Positions 7,158 through 14,701 of a stretch of DNA of 45,417 nt are shown piece by piece. This DNA is from Bacillota bacterium (lineage in GTDB: Bacteria; Bacillota; Dethiobacteria; DTU022). The notes under the pieces are model-generated. The model was not told the origin of the DNA, ran no database searches, and saw only the letters and a list, made by a program, of their open reading frames with translations. The position numbers and the translations under genes are program-made. Where the stretch lies: the NCBI GenBank assembly GCA_011389985.1, contig JAABTH010000015.1:1-45417 (forward strand), written 5' to 3'. How positions within the stretch are numbered: the first letter of the stretch is position 1; each line of letters opens with the position of its first letter.

Positions 7158-7192
7158 AAAAAGTCCGAAGAGCTATGCTCTCCGGACTTTTT
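7158..7192 (+). terminator. Intrinsic terminator of the arsenic operon
   Basis: AAAAAGTCCG (7158-7167) pairs with CGGACTTTTT (7183-7192). One A-C mismatch and a further AGAGC/GCTCT stem close on a TAT loop. The right arm ends in five T residues. It stands between arsC and the promoter of the next gene. Confidence 0.85.
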
Positions 7193-7214
7193 ATGCTGGC
7201 AAGCCGGTAAATTA

Positions 7215-7223
7215 TGCTATAAT
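7215..7223 (+). promoter_or_regulatory. Extended -10 promoter for the lipid kinase gene
   Basis: TGCTATAAT combines a perfect TATAAT (7218-7223) with the TG extension. The -35 region at 17 bp (GCTGGC) is poor, as is common for extended -10 promoters. The start codon is about 44 bases downstream. Confidence 0.55.
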
Positions 7224-7266
7224 TGATCAGGCTTGCTTTAATCAGAAATTCTTGGAGGTACCATTA

Positions 7267-8193
7267 TTGTCATCGCCCAAAATCGCCCTTGTTGTTAACC
7301 CCGTTTCTGCGAATGGAGCCACAGCTAAGCGCTGGCCCGAGGTAGTTGATGCTTTTCATGATGCAGGAGTGGAAATCAGCCATAGATTCACCGAAAAGCC
7401 TCTGCATGCCACTACTATCACTCGTGGTTACCTGCAGGAGGGTTTTGATTTAATTATCTCAGTCGGTGGTGACGGCACCGCCAATGAAGTAGTTAACGGT
7501 TTTTTTAGTGAAGGCCAGTTAATCAACCGGCAGGCGGCAGCCGCCTTTATGTCAATCGGCACGGGGCGCGACCTGGGCCGCACCATCGGTACTCCGCCAA
7601 CAATCCCCGAGGCGGTTCAACATATTTTGCAAAGCCCGGTTCGTCCTGTCGATCTCGGACAGGTTACTTTCATCAACAACCAGGGCGCTGAAGAAATTCG
7701 CTATTTCATAAACGTGGCCGGCCTTGGTCTCGATGGAGATACGGTAGCCAGGGTAAACCGTACCAGTAAGGCGCTGGGTGGCTTCATTTCCTTTTTGTGG
7801 GGTACCCTGGTCAGCCTCATGCTCTATAAAAATAAGCAGATGACCATCACCGTCGACGATGTTGAAATCTGCAGCGAACCGGTTACCGTGGTTGTCATCG
7901 GGAACGGCCGCTATTTTGGCGGCGGGATGTGTATCGCCCCTGGAGCAATCATCGATGATGGTTTTTTTGATATCGTCATTCTTCGTGGTTTAAGCAAGCC
8001 AGCCCTGCTTGCCAATCTACCGAAAGTATATGGCGGCACACACTTAAACCACCCCCGGATAACTAGCCTTCAGGGTCGGGAAATTACTGTCGCCTCTACA
8101 GGAGAAGCGCTGCTTGACCTCGACGGCGAACAGCCGGGGCGGGCACCGGTTACCATTGAGCTGCTGCCGGCCGCGATTTACTTGAAGGGCTGA
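7267..8193 (+). CDS. Diacylglycerol kinase-family lipid kinase (YegS/BmrU type)
   Basis: This 308-residue cytoplasmic kinase has the DAGK catalytic motif VGGDGTANEVVNG near residue 75 and the N-terminal VVNPVSANG element that opens the nucleotide-binding lobe. A second lobe follows with GNGRYFGGGMCIAPGA and DGFFDIV, typical of bacterial lipid kinases that phosphorylate diacylglycerol or related lipids. The start is TTG 7267, because GGAGG (7254-7258) lies 8 bases upstream; the in-frame TTG at 7252 overlaps that site. The gene is alone between the arsenic terminator and the thrS promoter. The exact lipid substrate is not visible in the sequence. Confidence 0.88.
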   Translation: MSSPKIALVVNPVSANGATAKRWPEVVDAFHDAGVEISHRFTEKPLHATTITRGYLQEGFDLIISVGGDGTANEVVNGFFSEGQLINRQAAAAFMSIGTGRDLGRTIGTPPTIPEAVQHILQSPVRPVDLGQVTFINNQGAEEIRYFINVAGLGLDGDTVARVNRTSKALGGFISFLWGTLVSLMLYKNKQMTITVDDVEICSEPVTVVVIGNGRYFGGGMCIAPGAIIDDGFFDIVILRGLSKPALLANLPKVYGGTHLNHPRITSLQGREITVASTGEALLDLDGEQPGRAPVTIELLPAAIYLKG

Positions 8194-8208
8194 TTAACTA
8201 CGATTCCC

Positions 8209-8237
8209 TTGACAGGCACGGTAAGGGGTCGTATCAT
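8209..8237 (+). promoter_or_regulatory. Sigma-A promoter of thrS
   Basis: TTGACA (8209-8214) and TATCAT (8232-8237) are spaced by exactly 17 bp and sit 45 bases before the thrS start. The leader is too short for a T-box, so this thrS does not appear to be controlled by tRNA-sensing antitermination. Confidence 0.75.
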
Positions 8238-8281
8238 TTTAAATAATGCTTTAAGTGCTGCAAAAAAGGAGGGCCAAGTCT

Positions 8282-10189
8282 TTGAGTATAAAAGTAAAAC
8301 TGGAAAACGGCCGCGAGGCCGAGTATCCGCAGGGTACCACCTGTATGGATTTATATCGTAATAAAGTAACTGAAAATAAAAATCTTCTAGCCGTGTTGGT
8401 CGACGGTAAGGAATGCGATTTAAACCGCCCCCTGACTGATCATAGTGAGGTAACTTTTGTAGACTTTGATTCACCTAAGGGCGCTGACATTTATCGGCAT
8501 AGTGCCAGCCATGTAATGGCCCACGCAGTTAAGAGGCTCTACCCGACAGCAAAGCTGGGTATTGGCCCGGCAATTGAAAATGGCTTTTATTATGACATCG
8601 ACTTTGAAGAACCAATTTCTGCTGATGATCTGCCGGCAATCGAGAAAGAAATGAAAAAAATAATCAAAGAACGCAAACCGATTCAGCGCAGGGAAATGAG
8701 CCGGGAAGAAGCAGAAAAACTCTTTAAAGAAAAAAATGAAACATATAAGCTTGAGTTACTTGCAGATTTACCTGAAGATGCTGTAATCAGCTGTTACGAG
8801 CAGGATGATTTTATTGATCTATGCGCCGGTCCGCACCTCAGCCATACAGGATTGATTAAGGCGTTTAAACTGACAGGTCTGGCTGGAGCATACTGGCGGG
8901 GCAGCGAAAAGAACCCTATGCTGCAAAGAATATACGGAACAGCTTTTCCAAGCAAAGAAAGACTTCAGGAACACCTGCTGATGATTGAAGAGGCCAAAAA
9001 GCGGGATCACCGAAAACTCGGACGTGAACTTGATCTCTTCAGCTTACATGAAGAGGGGCCCGGCTTTCCCTTCCTGCACAACAACGGAATGATAGTCTGG
9101 CAGGAGCTAACCGACTTCTGGCGAGTTGAGCACCGTCGGGCAGGTTATGAAGAAATTAAAACACCGTTAATATTAAACCGAACCCTGTGGGAGCAATCAG
9201 GCCATTGGGACCATTACCAGGATAATATGTATTTTACTGAAATAGATGAGCTGGATTATGCCGTTAAGCCGATGAATTGTCCCGGGGCAATGCTTGTCTA
9301 TAAGTCTAAAATGCACAGCTATCGTGATTTGCCCCGGCGCATCGCCGAAATGGGTATCGTCCACCGCCATGAGCTATCGGGTACACTGCACGGTTTGATG
9401 CGTGTGCGCTCCTTTACCCAGGATGACGCACATATCTTTATGCTGCCTGATCAAATTGAAGATGAAGTTGCCGGAATTATCGAGTTGATGGATCTTTTCT
9501 ACAGTGTTTTCGGTTTTGATTATCGTATCGAATTAAGTACCAGGCCGGAAAAAGCAATGGGTGCCGTAGAACTTTGGGATCAAGCGGAGAGGCTTCTCGA
9601 AAAAGTTCTTGTTGATCGCGGTATTGAGTATAAAATTAATGAAGGTGATGGAGCATTCTATGGCCCTAAAATAGATTTTCACCTTGAGGATTGCCTGGGT
9701 CGCAATTGGCAATGCGGCACCATTCAGCTAGATTTTCAGATGCCTGAGAAGTTTGATCTTACTTATATTGGTGAAGATGGCGCAAAGCATCGTCCTGTAG
9801 TCATTCACCGTGTAGTGTACGGGTCAATGGAAAGATTAATGGCCCTGCTGATCGAACACTACAGCGGTGCATTTCCGGCTTGGCTTGCTCCAGTTCAGGT
9901 TGCTGTTCTACCTGTAACCGACCGCAGCCATGAATATGCAGTTAAAATAAGCGAAGAGCTTAAGAATGAGGGATTTAGGGTTGAAGCAGATCTTCGCAGT
10001 GAAAAAGTCGGTTATAAAATCCGTGAAGCTCAGGTTAAGAAAGTCCCTTATATGCTGGTTGTCGGAGATCGTGAGGTTGAAAATAACCAGGTTGCTGTCA
10101 GACACCGCCATGAAGGAGATTTAGGGGCAGAGACACTTACTGATTTTATAGTGAAATTGAAAAAAGAGATTGCAGAAAAAATAATTTGA
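8282..10189 (+). CDS. thrS: Threonyl-tRNA synthetase
   Basis: This 635-residue class II synthetase charges tRNA-Thr. The order of domains is TGS (about 1-60), the editing domain with the HSASHVMAHA zinc-type motif (about residue 74), the catalytic core with MNCPGAM, HRHELSGTLHGLMRVRSFTQDDAH (motif 2 region) and VHRVVYGSMERL (motif 3 region), and a C-terminal anticodon-binding domain. The cysteine of MNCPGAM and two later histidines are the expected zinc ligands that select threonine. Start TTG 8282 follows AAGGAGGG (8266-8273) by 8 bases; the upstream TTG at 8255 has no such site. The length is normal for the family. Confidence 0.97.
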   Translation: MSIKVKLENGREAEYPQGTTCMDLYRNKVTENKNLLAVLVDGKECDLNRPLTDHSEVTFVDFDSPKGADIYRHSASHVMAHAVKRLYPTAKLGIGPAIENGFYYDIDFEEPISADDLPAIEKEMKKIIKERKPIQRREMSREEAEKLFKEKNETYKLELLADLPEDAVISCYEQDDFIDLCAGPHLSHTGLIKAFKLTGLAGAYWRGSEKNPMLQRIYGTAFPSKERLQEHLLMIEEAKKRDHRKLGRELDLFSLHEEGPGFPFLHNNGMIVWQELTDFWRVEHRRAGYEEIKTPLILNRTLWEQSGHWDHYQDNMYFTEIDELDYAVKPMNCPGAMLVYKSKMHSYRDLPRRIAEMGIVHRHELSGTLHGLMRVRSFTQDDAHIFMLPDQIEDEVAGIIELMDLFYSVFGFDYRIELSTRPEKAMGAVELWDQAERLLEKVLVDRGIEYKINEGDGAFYGPKIDFHLEDCLGRNWQCGTIQLDFQMPEKFDLTYIGEDGAKHRPVVIHRVVYGSMERLMALLIEHYSGAFPAWLAPVQVAVLPVTDRSHEYAVKISEELKNEGFRVEADLRSEKVGYKIREAQVKKVPYMLVVGDREVENNQVAVRHRHEGDLGAETLTDFIVKLKKEIAEKII

Positions 10190-10214
10190 CCATATCTCAC
10201 TAATCTGATATATT
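10186..10214 (+). promoter_or_regulatory. Sigma-A promoter of the infC-rpmI-rplT operon
   Basis: TTGACC (10186-10191) overlaps the thrS stop codon, and TATATT (10209-10214) follows after exactly 17 bp. Transcription would start near 10221, giving a leader of about 145 bases before infC. Confidence 0.7.
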
Positions 10215-10220
10215 TGTTAT

Positions 10221-10350
10221 TGTACAGATTTAGTCTAAGCAGAAGCCACCGCTTCTCACCCTGGGGCCTTACATAGAGCTGTCTGGGTTATCCATAAGCA
10301 ATGAGGATATATTGAGCAGGTGGTGTACACCTGCTCAATTTATATTTTTT
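10221..10350 (+). promoter_or_regulatory. L20-type autoregulatory leader of infC with intrinsic terminator
   Basis: The untranslated leader of the IF3-L35-L20 operon contains a structured segment (about 10240-10290, including CCACCGCTTCTCACC), then a strong hairpin. ATTGAGCAGGTG (10311-10322) pairs with CACCTGCTCAAT (10328-10339) and is followed by a T-rich run to 10350. A terminator this close to the infC ribosome binding site is the layout of the L20 leader in Firmicutes, where excess ribosomal protein L20 binds the RNA and promotes early termination. I infer the class from position and the hairpin; I did not model the pseudoknot. Confidence 0.7.
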
Positions 10351-10365
10351 AGGAGGTGAAAGGAT

Positions 10366-10878
10366 ATTAGTAAGAATTTGTTCGTCAATGAACAAATAAA
10401 CGCCCGGGAAGTACTGGTTATTGATGGGGATGGAACTCAGTTGGGAGTCATGAAAACTGATGAAGCTATGAAGCTGGCCCGGGAGAAAAAACTGGACCTT
10501 GTTAATGTTGCGCCCAGCGCCCGTCCACCGGTCTGCCGAATTATGGATTATGGCAAGTTTAAATATGAACAGAGTAAAAAAGACCGCGATGCGCGTAAAA
10601 AGCAGAAGATCACCACTGTAAAAGAAATCAAACTGCGGCCTAACATCGACACACATGACTTTGACGTTAAGGTAAAACGAGGCCAAAAATTTCTTGAAAA
10701 CGGAGATAAAATTAAAGTTACGGTAATGTTCAGAGGACGTGAAATTACTCACCCTGAGATTGCCCAGCGCCTCACTCAGCAGTTAGCCAAAGATTTAGAG
10801 GATTATGGCGTTGTTGAGAAACCTGCCAAACAGGAAGGGCGTAACATGATTATGATTTTAACGCCCAAATCACAGTAG
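10366..10878 (+). CDS. infC: Translation initiation factor IF-3, probable AUU start
   Basis: IF-3 binds the 30S subunit and rejects wrong start codons. The 170-residue reading begins at ATT 10366, giving I-S-K-N-L-F-V-N-E-Q, the normal Firmicutes IF-3 N-terminus. AGGAGG (10351-10356) ends 9 bases before it. The nearest standard start in frame, TTG 10378, is 21 bases from that site and would remove conserved residues. AUU starts of infC are known in Escherichia coli and Geobacillus, where IF-3 discriminates against its own rare codon as feedback. The N-domain and linker (RIMDYGKFKYEQSKK, TVKEIKLRPNIDTHD) and C-domain (VTVMFRGREITH) are complete. rpmI and rplT follow in the operon. Confidence 0.93.
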   Translation: MSKNLFVNEQINAREVLVIDGDGTQLGVMKTDEAMKLAREKKLDLVNVAPSARPPVCRIMDYGKFKYEQSKKDRDARKKQKITTVKEIKLRPNIDTHDFDVKVKRGQKFLENGDKIKVTVMFRGREITHPEIAQRLTQQLAKDLEDYGVVEKPAKQEGRNMIMILTPKSQ

Positions 10879-10896
10879 AGGAAGGTTGTAGTTAAA

Positions 10897-11088
10897 ATGC
10901 CTAAAATGAAAACTCACCGCGGCGCGGCGAAGCGTTTTAAAAAAACCGGCAGCGGAAAAATTAAACGGTTTCGCGCTTTTGGAAGTCACTTGCTCGGTAA
11001 AAAGAGCCCTGGTCGGAAAAGAAGATTGCGTAAGTCGACCCTGGTTAAACCTGCCGACACAAAACGGGTAAAACTGCTTATTCCATAA
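10897..11088 (+). CDS. rpmI: Ribosomal protein L35
   Basis: This 63-residue, strongly basic protein begins [20 protein letters not shown], the signature of bacterial L35, a component of the 50S subunit. It lies 18 bases after infC and before rplT, the conserved order of this operon. GAGGAAGG lies upstream of the ATG. The length is typical (about 65 residues). Confidence 0.97.
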   Translation: MPKMKTHRGAAKRFKKTGSGKIKRFRAFGSHLLGKKSPGRKRRLRKSTLVKPADTKRVKLLIP

Positions 11089-11160
11089 AGGTAGCTTCAG
11101 CGAAAATTTGGATAAATATATAGATTAGCATTTAGTACATATGTAGGAGGATGATTAAAT

Positions 11161-11514
11161 ATGCCTCGCACCAAGAGAGGTTCTGTCGCCAGAAAACGGC
11201 GTAAAAAAATATTAAAGTTGGCCAAAGGTTATTACGGAGCCAAAAGCAAGCTTTTCAGACTAGCCAACCAGCAGGTTATGAAGTCTTTAACCTATGCTTA
11301 CCGTGATCGAAAGCAAAACAAAAGAGACTTCCGCAAACTCTGGATAGCCCGTATTAATGCTGCTGCCCGTAATGACGGTTTGTCTTACAGCCGTTTTATC
11401 AACGGTCTGAAAAAGGCAGATGTTCAGATTAACCGCAAGGTATTGGCAGATCTTGCCGTGAATGACAAGGCGGCATTTTCCCGCCTGGTCGAAGTAGCCA
11501 AAGAAAACGTATAA
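11161..11514 (+). CDS. rplT: Ribosomal protein L20
   Basis: This 117-residue basic protein opens with [26 protein letters not shown] and contains [18 protein letters not shown], both diagnostic of L20. L20 assembles early on 23S rRNA and is the expected repressor of its own operon through the leader upstream of infC. The ATG is preceded by AGGAGGATG (11144-11152). It is the last gene of infC-rpmI-rplT. Confidence 0.97.
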   Translation: MPRTKRGSVARKRRKKILKLAKGYYGAKSKLFRLANQQVMKSLTYAYRDRKQNKRDFRKLWIARINAAARNDGLSYSRFINGLKKADVQINRKVLADLAVNDKAAFSRLVEVAKENV

Positions 11515-11791
11515 ACAAAGTATAGAAGCCTGTAAAGCAGTTGAAGATCACTCTTTGGAGAGGAATTTAAATGGTAAGCAGGCCTAAGTCTGTAAATCCG
11601 GGCCGGGTTATATCCGCCGGATTTACAGGGTTAATATTAAACAATTCGCTGTCGCTGGGTTTAACTCTACCCCATGGGGCTGGCGAAAAAATTTATCTTG
11701 ATATTTTTTTGTTTTGCCCCCGGCTAAGCTATGACAGGGGGATTTTTTATATCCGTGAGTTTTTATATGAATGCATAGTGGGGAGGAAATC
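11515..11791 (+). promoter_or_regulatory. Structured spacer between rplT and trkA, with hairpins and a possible terminator
   Basis: CTGTAAATCCGG (11590-11601) pairs perfectly with CCGGATTTACAG (11617-11628) around a 15-base loop. Further down, CCCCC (11717-11721) can pair with GGGGG (11737-11741), directly followed by ATTTTTT, a weak intrinsic terminator. The two structures could end the infC operon or form an attenuating leader for the potassium regulator. I checked for c-di-AMP (ydaO) riboswitch landmarks, which often precede ktrA genes, and did not find them. An ORF at 11571-11795 crosses this structure and looks non-coding. Confidence 0.45.
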
Positions 11792-12448
11792 ATGAAAAAA
11801 TCATATCTTGTGATCGGTGCTGGACGGTTTGGTTCGAGTGTTGCTCGCACTCTTTATGAGTTGGGCCATGATGTGATGGTCATAGATAATAATGAAACAC
11901 TGATTCAACAAATCAGCAATGAAGTGACTGATGCTATCACAGCTAACGCTGTTTCGGAAACAAGTCTGAAATCCCTTGGGGTAAGAGATTTTGATGCTAT
12001 AGTCCTGGCAATAGGGTTCGATATCCAGGCGAGCATTATGGCTGCAATTCTTCTGCTTGAACTGGAAGCCAAACATATCATCGCAAAAGCACAAACTGAA
12101 CTTCACGGTAAAGTCCTGCATAAAATAGGGGTGCACAGGGTTGTTTATCCAGAGCGGGACATGGGACAGAAAATTGCTCACAGTCTGAATGCCCCCACGA
12201 TTATCGACCTGATTGAACTCTCTGAAGAATATAGTGTTGTTGAAGTTACAGCTCCCGAAAATATGGTTGGAAAAACTATCAAAGATCTTGATTTACGCGC
12301 CCGTTACGGTATCAGTGTGATTGCTCTGAGACGAAACAACGGCAATAAGACCAATATATCTCCTGCGGCTGAAGATAAAGTTTTACCGGGTGACATAATA
12401 GTTGCAGTTGGAGAAAATAAGTTTCTCAAAAAACTGGAGTGGGTTTAA
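11792..12448 (+). CDS. Potassium uptake regulatory subunit, KtrA/TrkA (RCK) family
   Basis: This 218-residue cytoplasmic protein gates a K+ channel subunit in response to nucleotides. The N-terminal RCK_N Rossmann domain shows VIGAGRFGSSVARTL and the acidic end of beta-2 (VMVIDNNE). The C-terminal RCK_C domain begins at about residue 133 (YSVVEVTAPENMVGKTI). The start at ATG 11792 is set by GGGAGGAAAT at 11781-11790; the ATG at 11771 lies before this site. The membrane partner (KtrB/TrkH) is not next to it, so the channel must be encoded elsewhere. It overlaps or abuts the following methylase gene. The single RCK module points to KtrA over the double-module TrkA. Confidence 0.9.
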   Translation: MKKSYLVIGAGRFGSSVARTLYELGHDVMVIDNNETLIQQISNEVTDAITANAVSETSLKSLGVRDFDAIVLAIGFDIQASIMAAILLLELEAKHIIAKAQTELHGKVLHKIGVHRVVYPERDMGQKIAHSLNAPTIIDLIELSEEYSVVEVTAPENMVGKTIKDLDLRARYGISVIALRRNNGNKTNISPAAEDKVLPGDIIVAVGENKFLKKLEWV

Positions 12449-12450
12449 AC

Positions 12451-13248
12451 TTGGAGATGAATGTTACAAGCAGGGACAACCCATATATAAAGGAATATCT
12501 GAAACTGAAAAAGAATAGGTCATATCGTTATAAAAGCGGTCAAATTGCTGTGGAAGGGCCAAATCTTGTTGGTGAAGCGATTAAAGCCGGCCTGGCTCCT
12601 GGCGTGATATTTGTGACCGATAACTATTTAAAGTCTGATTATGATCAGTTGTTTAAAGATGCCCCTGCGGATACCAGGCTGTTAATTCTCACTGAGGTTC
12701 TCTTCAGTTTGATTGCGGAAACTGATACCCCACAGGCAGTAGCCGCAATATTTCCTTATAATTTCAGTGAATCTGCCAGTCAGGTTGACAAGACCGCTGA
12801 CCCCGTCCTGATTCTTGATCACCTTCAGGATCCAGGCAATGTTGGAACGATTATCCGTACAGCTGTTGCAGCAGGGGTTAAACGAATTTACTATACAAAG
12901 GGATGCGCCGATCCCTTCAATCCGAAAGCTTTACGGGCGACTGCAGGGGCGGTTTTCCGGATGATGCCTTTGCTTGAAAAAGATCCGGTTAAGCTTACGG
13001 CAGAACTGCAAAATAAAGGATTTCAGGTGGTCGCTTCTACTGCCGGTTCGGGAAAAGATTACCGAACAGTCGATTATCACAAACCTACCGTATTGGTTGT
13101 CGGCAATGAGGCCGGTGGCATATCGCAAGAAATGCTTGCGGCAGCCGATATATCTGTGACTATCCCGTTGCCCGGAGAAGTCGAATCGCTTAACGCTGCT
13201 GTAGCAGCAGGAGTACTGATTTTTGAAATAATACGCTACCGGTCTTAA
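12451..13248 (+). CDS. TrmH/SpoU-family RNA 2'-O-ribose methyltransferase
   Basis: This protein of about 265 residues methylates ribose 2'-O positions in rRNA or tRNA with S-adenosylmethionine. The C-terminal knotted SpoU domain has its three motifs: DHLQDPGNVGTIIRTA, VVGNEAGGIS and IPLPGEVESLNAAVAAG. An N-terminal substrate-binding domain precedes it (NPYIKEYLKLKKNRSYR), as in the 23S rRNA methylases of the TsnR/RlmB group. The start is uncertain: TTG 12451 has GGAG about 11 bases upstream, while ATG 12457 and GTG 12439 are in frame but poorly spaced. It directly follows the KtrA-type gene and precedes the T-box leader of pheST. In Firmicutes an orthologous gene often stands upstream of pheS. 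Confidence 0.9.
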   Translation: MEMNVTSRDNPYIKEYLKLKKNRSYRYKSGQIAVEGPNLVGEAIKAGLAPGVIFVTDNYLKSDYDQLFKDAPADTRLLILTEVLFSLIAETDTPQAVAAIFPYNFSESASQVDKTADPVLILDHLQDPGNVGTIIRTAVAAGVKRIYYTKGCADPFNPKALRATAGAVFRMMPLLEKDPVKLTAELQNKGFQVVASTAGSGKDYRTVDYHKPTVLVVGNEAGGISQEMLAAADISVTIPLPGEVESLNAAVAAGVLIFEIIRYRS

Positions 13249-13255
13249 AGTGCTC

Positions 13256-13284
13256 TTGAAGAGTGGTTGTACAGGTGCTATAAT
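13256..13284 (+). promoter_or_regulatory. Promoter of the pheST operon
   Basis: TTGAAG (13256-13261) and TATAAT (13279-13284) are spaced by 17 bp, and TGC before the -10 provides the extended element. It stands directly upstream of the T-box leader. Confidence 0.75.
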
Positions 13285-13289
13285 GCATA

Positions 13290-13546
13290 TATCTTTATAG
13301 TGTACAATGATGATGGAGACAAGTAGGCGGAATCCAGCGCCGCTAAGGGAGGTCTAGCCGAGACTGCAAGCTAAACCCGGTGCTGCCTGTTGAAATTCAC
13401 TCCGGAGTTTCCTGCTGAACGGTTGTAAAAACCAGGTAGGCGGGAACGGGAATCCCGTTATTGATACCAAGAGAGCCTTAATTGACTAAATTGGGTGGTA
13501 CCGCGGAAGTTTTACTTTCGTCCCTCGGAAGAGGGTTTTTTTATTT
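13290..13546 (+). promoter_or_regulatory. T-box riboswitch controlling pheS-pheT
   Basis: The leader has the AGTAGG-type S-turn near 13322, a large stem I region, and the invariant T-box TGGGTGGTACCGCGG at 13492-13506. The overlapping terminator is CCCTC/GAGGG (about 13522-13535) followed by seven T residues. Uncharged tRNA-Phe binding would stabilise the antiterminator and allow synthesis of phenylalanyl-tRNA synthetase. The likely specifier is TTC (Phe) at 13396-13398, followed by the usual purine. The T-box itself is certain; the specifier is inferred from the regulated gene. Confidence 0.95.
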
Positions 13547-13565
13547 ATCCGGGAGGTGCATAAAA

Positions 13566-14594
13566 TTGCTGCAGAAGTTGAAAGAACTTGAAAAAGAATC
13601 ACAACTGAAGATTGATAAGGCTAAGAACCTTGAAGAGCTGAAGGAAATTAAAGTACGCATACTCGGTAAAAAAGGCGCTTTAACCACGCTGCTGCGCAGT
13701 CTGGGAACAGTAGCTCCAGAAGAAAGGCCTGTTATCGGTAAAGAAGCAAATAATCTAAGGGCTAAACTGGAACAAGCTTTTGAACGAAAAGAATATGAAC
13801 TTCGTGATGCAGGTAAAGAAAATCAATGGGAAAAAGAAAGAATAGATATCACTCTGCCCGGCAGGCCGGGATTGCTGGGTCAGAAGCACCCCCTGACTTT
13901 GGTTACAGAGGAGATTAAGGATATTTTTATCGGTCTGGGTTTTAAAGTAGCTCATGGACCTGATATAGAAACCGATTTCTATAATTATGAAGCTCTGAAT
14001 TTTCCTGCAGATCATCCCGCCCGTGATATGCAGGACAGCTTTTATATCACCCCTCAGTTACTGTTGAGAACCCATACCTCACCAGTGCAGATCAGGGTAA
14101 TGGAAAAACAGGCTCCTGAACTGCCTGTGCGGATTATCGCCCCCGGTAAGGTATTTCGGCGTGACGATGACGCAACTCATTCACCGATGTTCCACCAGGT
14201 TGAAGGCCTCGCAGTAGATACTGATATTACTTTTGCCGATCTGAAAGGGACTTTGCTGCTCTTTGCCCGTGAAATGTTTGGTTCTGAACAGAAGATTCGC
14301 TTACGCCCCAGTTATTTTCCATTTACTGAACCGAGCGCAGAAGTTGATATCTCATGTATCATGTGCGCCGGAAAAGGTTGCAGAGTATGCAGTGACACCG
14401 GATGGCTTGAAATTTTGGGTTCGGGAATGGTTCACCCCAATGTGCTGGAAATTGCAGGTTACGATTCGCGCAAAGTAACCGGCTTTGCATTCGGGATGGG
14501 AGTAGAACGAATTGCCATGCTTAAATATGGAATCGGAGATCTGCGCCAATTTTTTACCAATGATCTTCGTTTTCTGAAACAATTTGGCGAATAA
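13566..14594 (+). CDS. pheS: Phenylalanyl-tRNA synthetase alpha subunit
   Basis: This 342-residue class II synthetase subunit carries the catalytic site of the alpha2-beta2 enzyme. An N-terminal coiled coil binds tRNA. The core shows [10 protein letters not shown], motif 2 ([24 protein letters not shown]), [10 protein letters not shown], and motif 3 ([18 protein letters not shown]). A zinc-like cysteine group, [12 protein letters not shown], lies in the C-terminal half, as in many clostridial PheS. The start TTG 13566 follows GGGAGGTG (13551-13558) by 7 bases; the longer open frame from 13482 runs through the T-box RNA and is not coding. pheT follows 107 bases later. Confidence 0.97.
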   Translation: MLQKLKELEKESQLKIDKAKNLEELKEIKVRILGKKGALTTLLRSLGTVAPEERPVIGKEANNLRAKLEQAFERKEYELRDAGKENQWEKERIDITLPGRPGLLGQKHPLTLVTEEIKDIFIGLGFKVAHGPDIETDFYNYEALNFPADHPARDMQDSFYITPQLLLRTHTSPVQIRVMEKQAPELPVRIIAPGKVFRRDDDATHSPMFHQVEGLAVDTDITFADLKGTLLLFAREMFGSEQKIRLRPSYFPFTEPSAEVDISCIMCAGKGCRVCSDTGWLEILGSGMVHPNVLEIAGYDSRKVTGFAFGMGVERIAMLKYGIGDLRQFFTNDLRFLKQFGE

Positions 14595-14701
14595 AATACT
14601 GAACAAAAATCAAAAATCCTTTTATTACTGATATTCAGATGGATAATAAAAGTACTTAACTTAAAAATGTAGTAATAATTAATTAACGGGGGAGATAAAC
14701 T

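Noticed and set aside
8238-8281. T-box leader for thrS
   Set aside because: The distance from the promoter to the start codon is about 45 bases and no T-box sequence is present.
11515-11791. c-di-AMP (ydaO) riboswitch upstream of the K+ regulator
   Set aside because: The conserved GGGGAACC-type and GCCGAA-type segments of that class are not recognisable.
11571-11795. ORF of 74 codons between rplT and the KtrA-type gene
   Set aside because: Although a ribosome binding site precedes it, it runs through a perfect hairpin and a terminator-like element, overlaps the next gene's start and has no protein-like pattern.
13482-13565. Longer N-terminus for PheS
   Set aside because: This stretch is the T-box antiterminator and terminator; the ribosome binding site lies after it, before TTG 13566.
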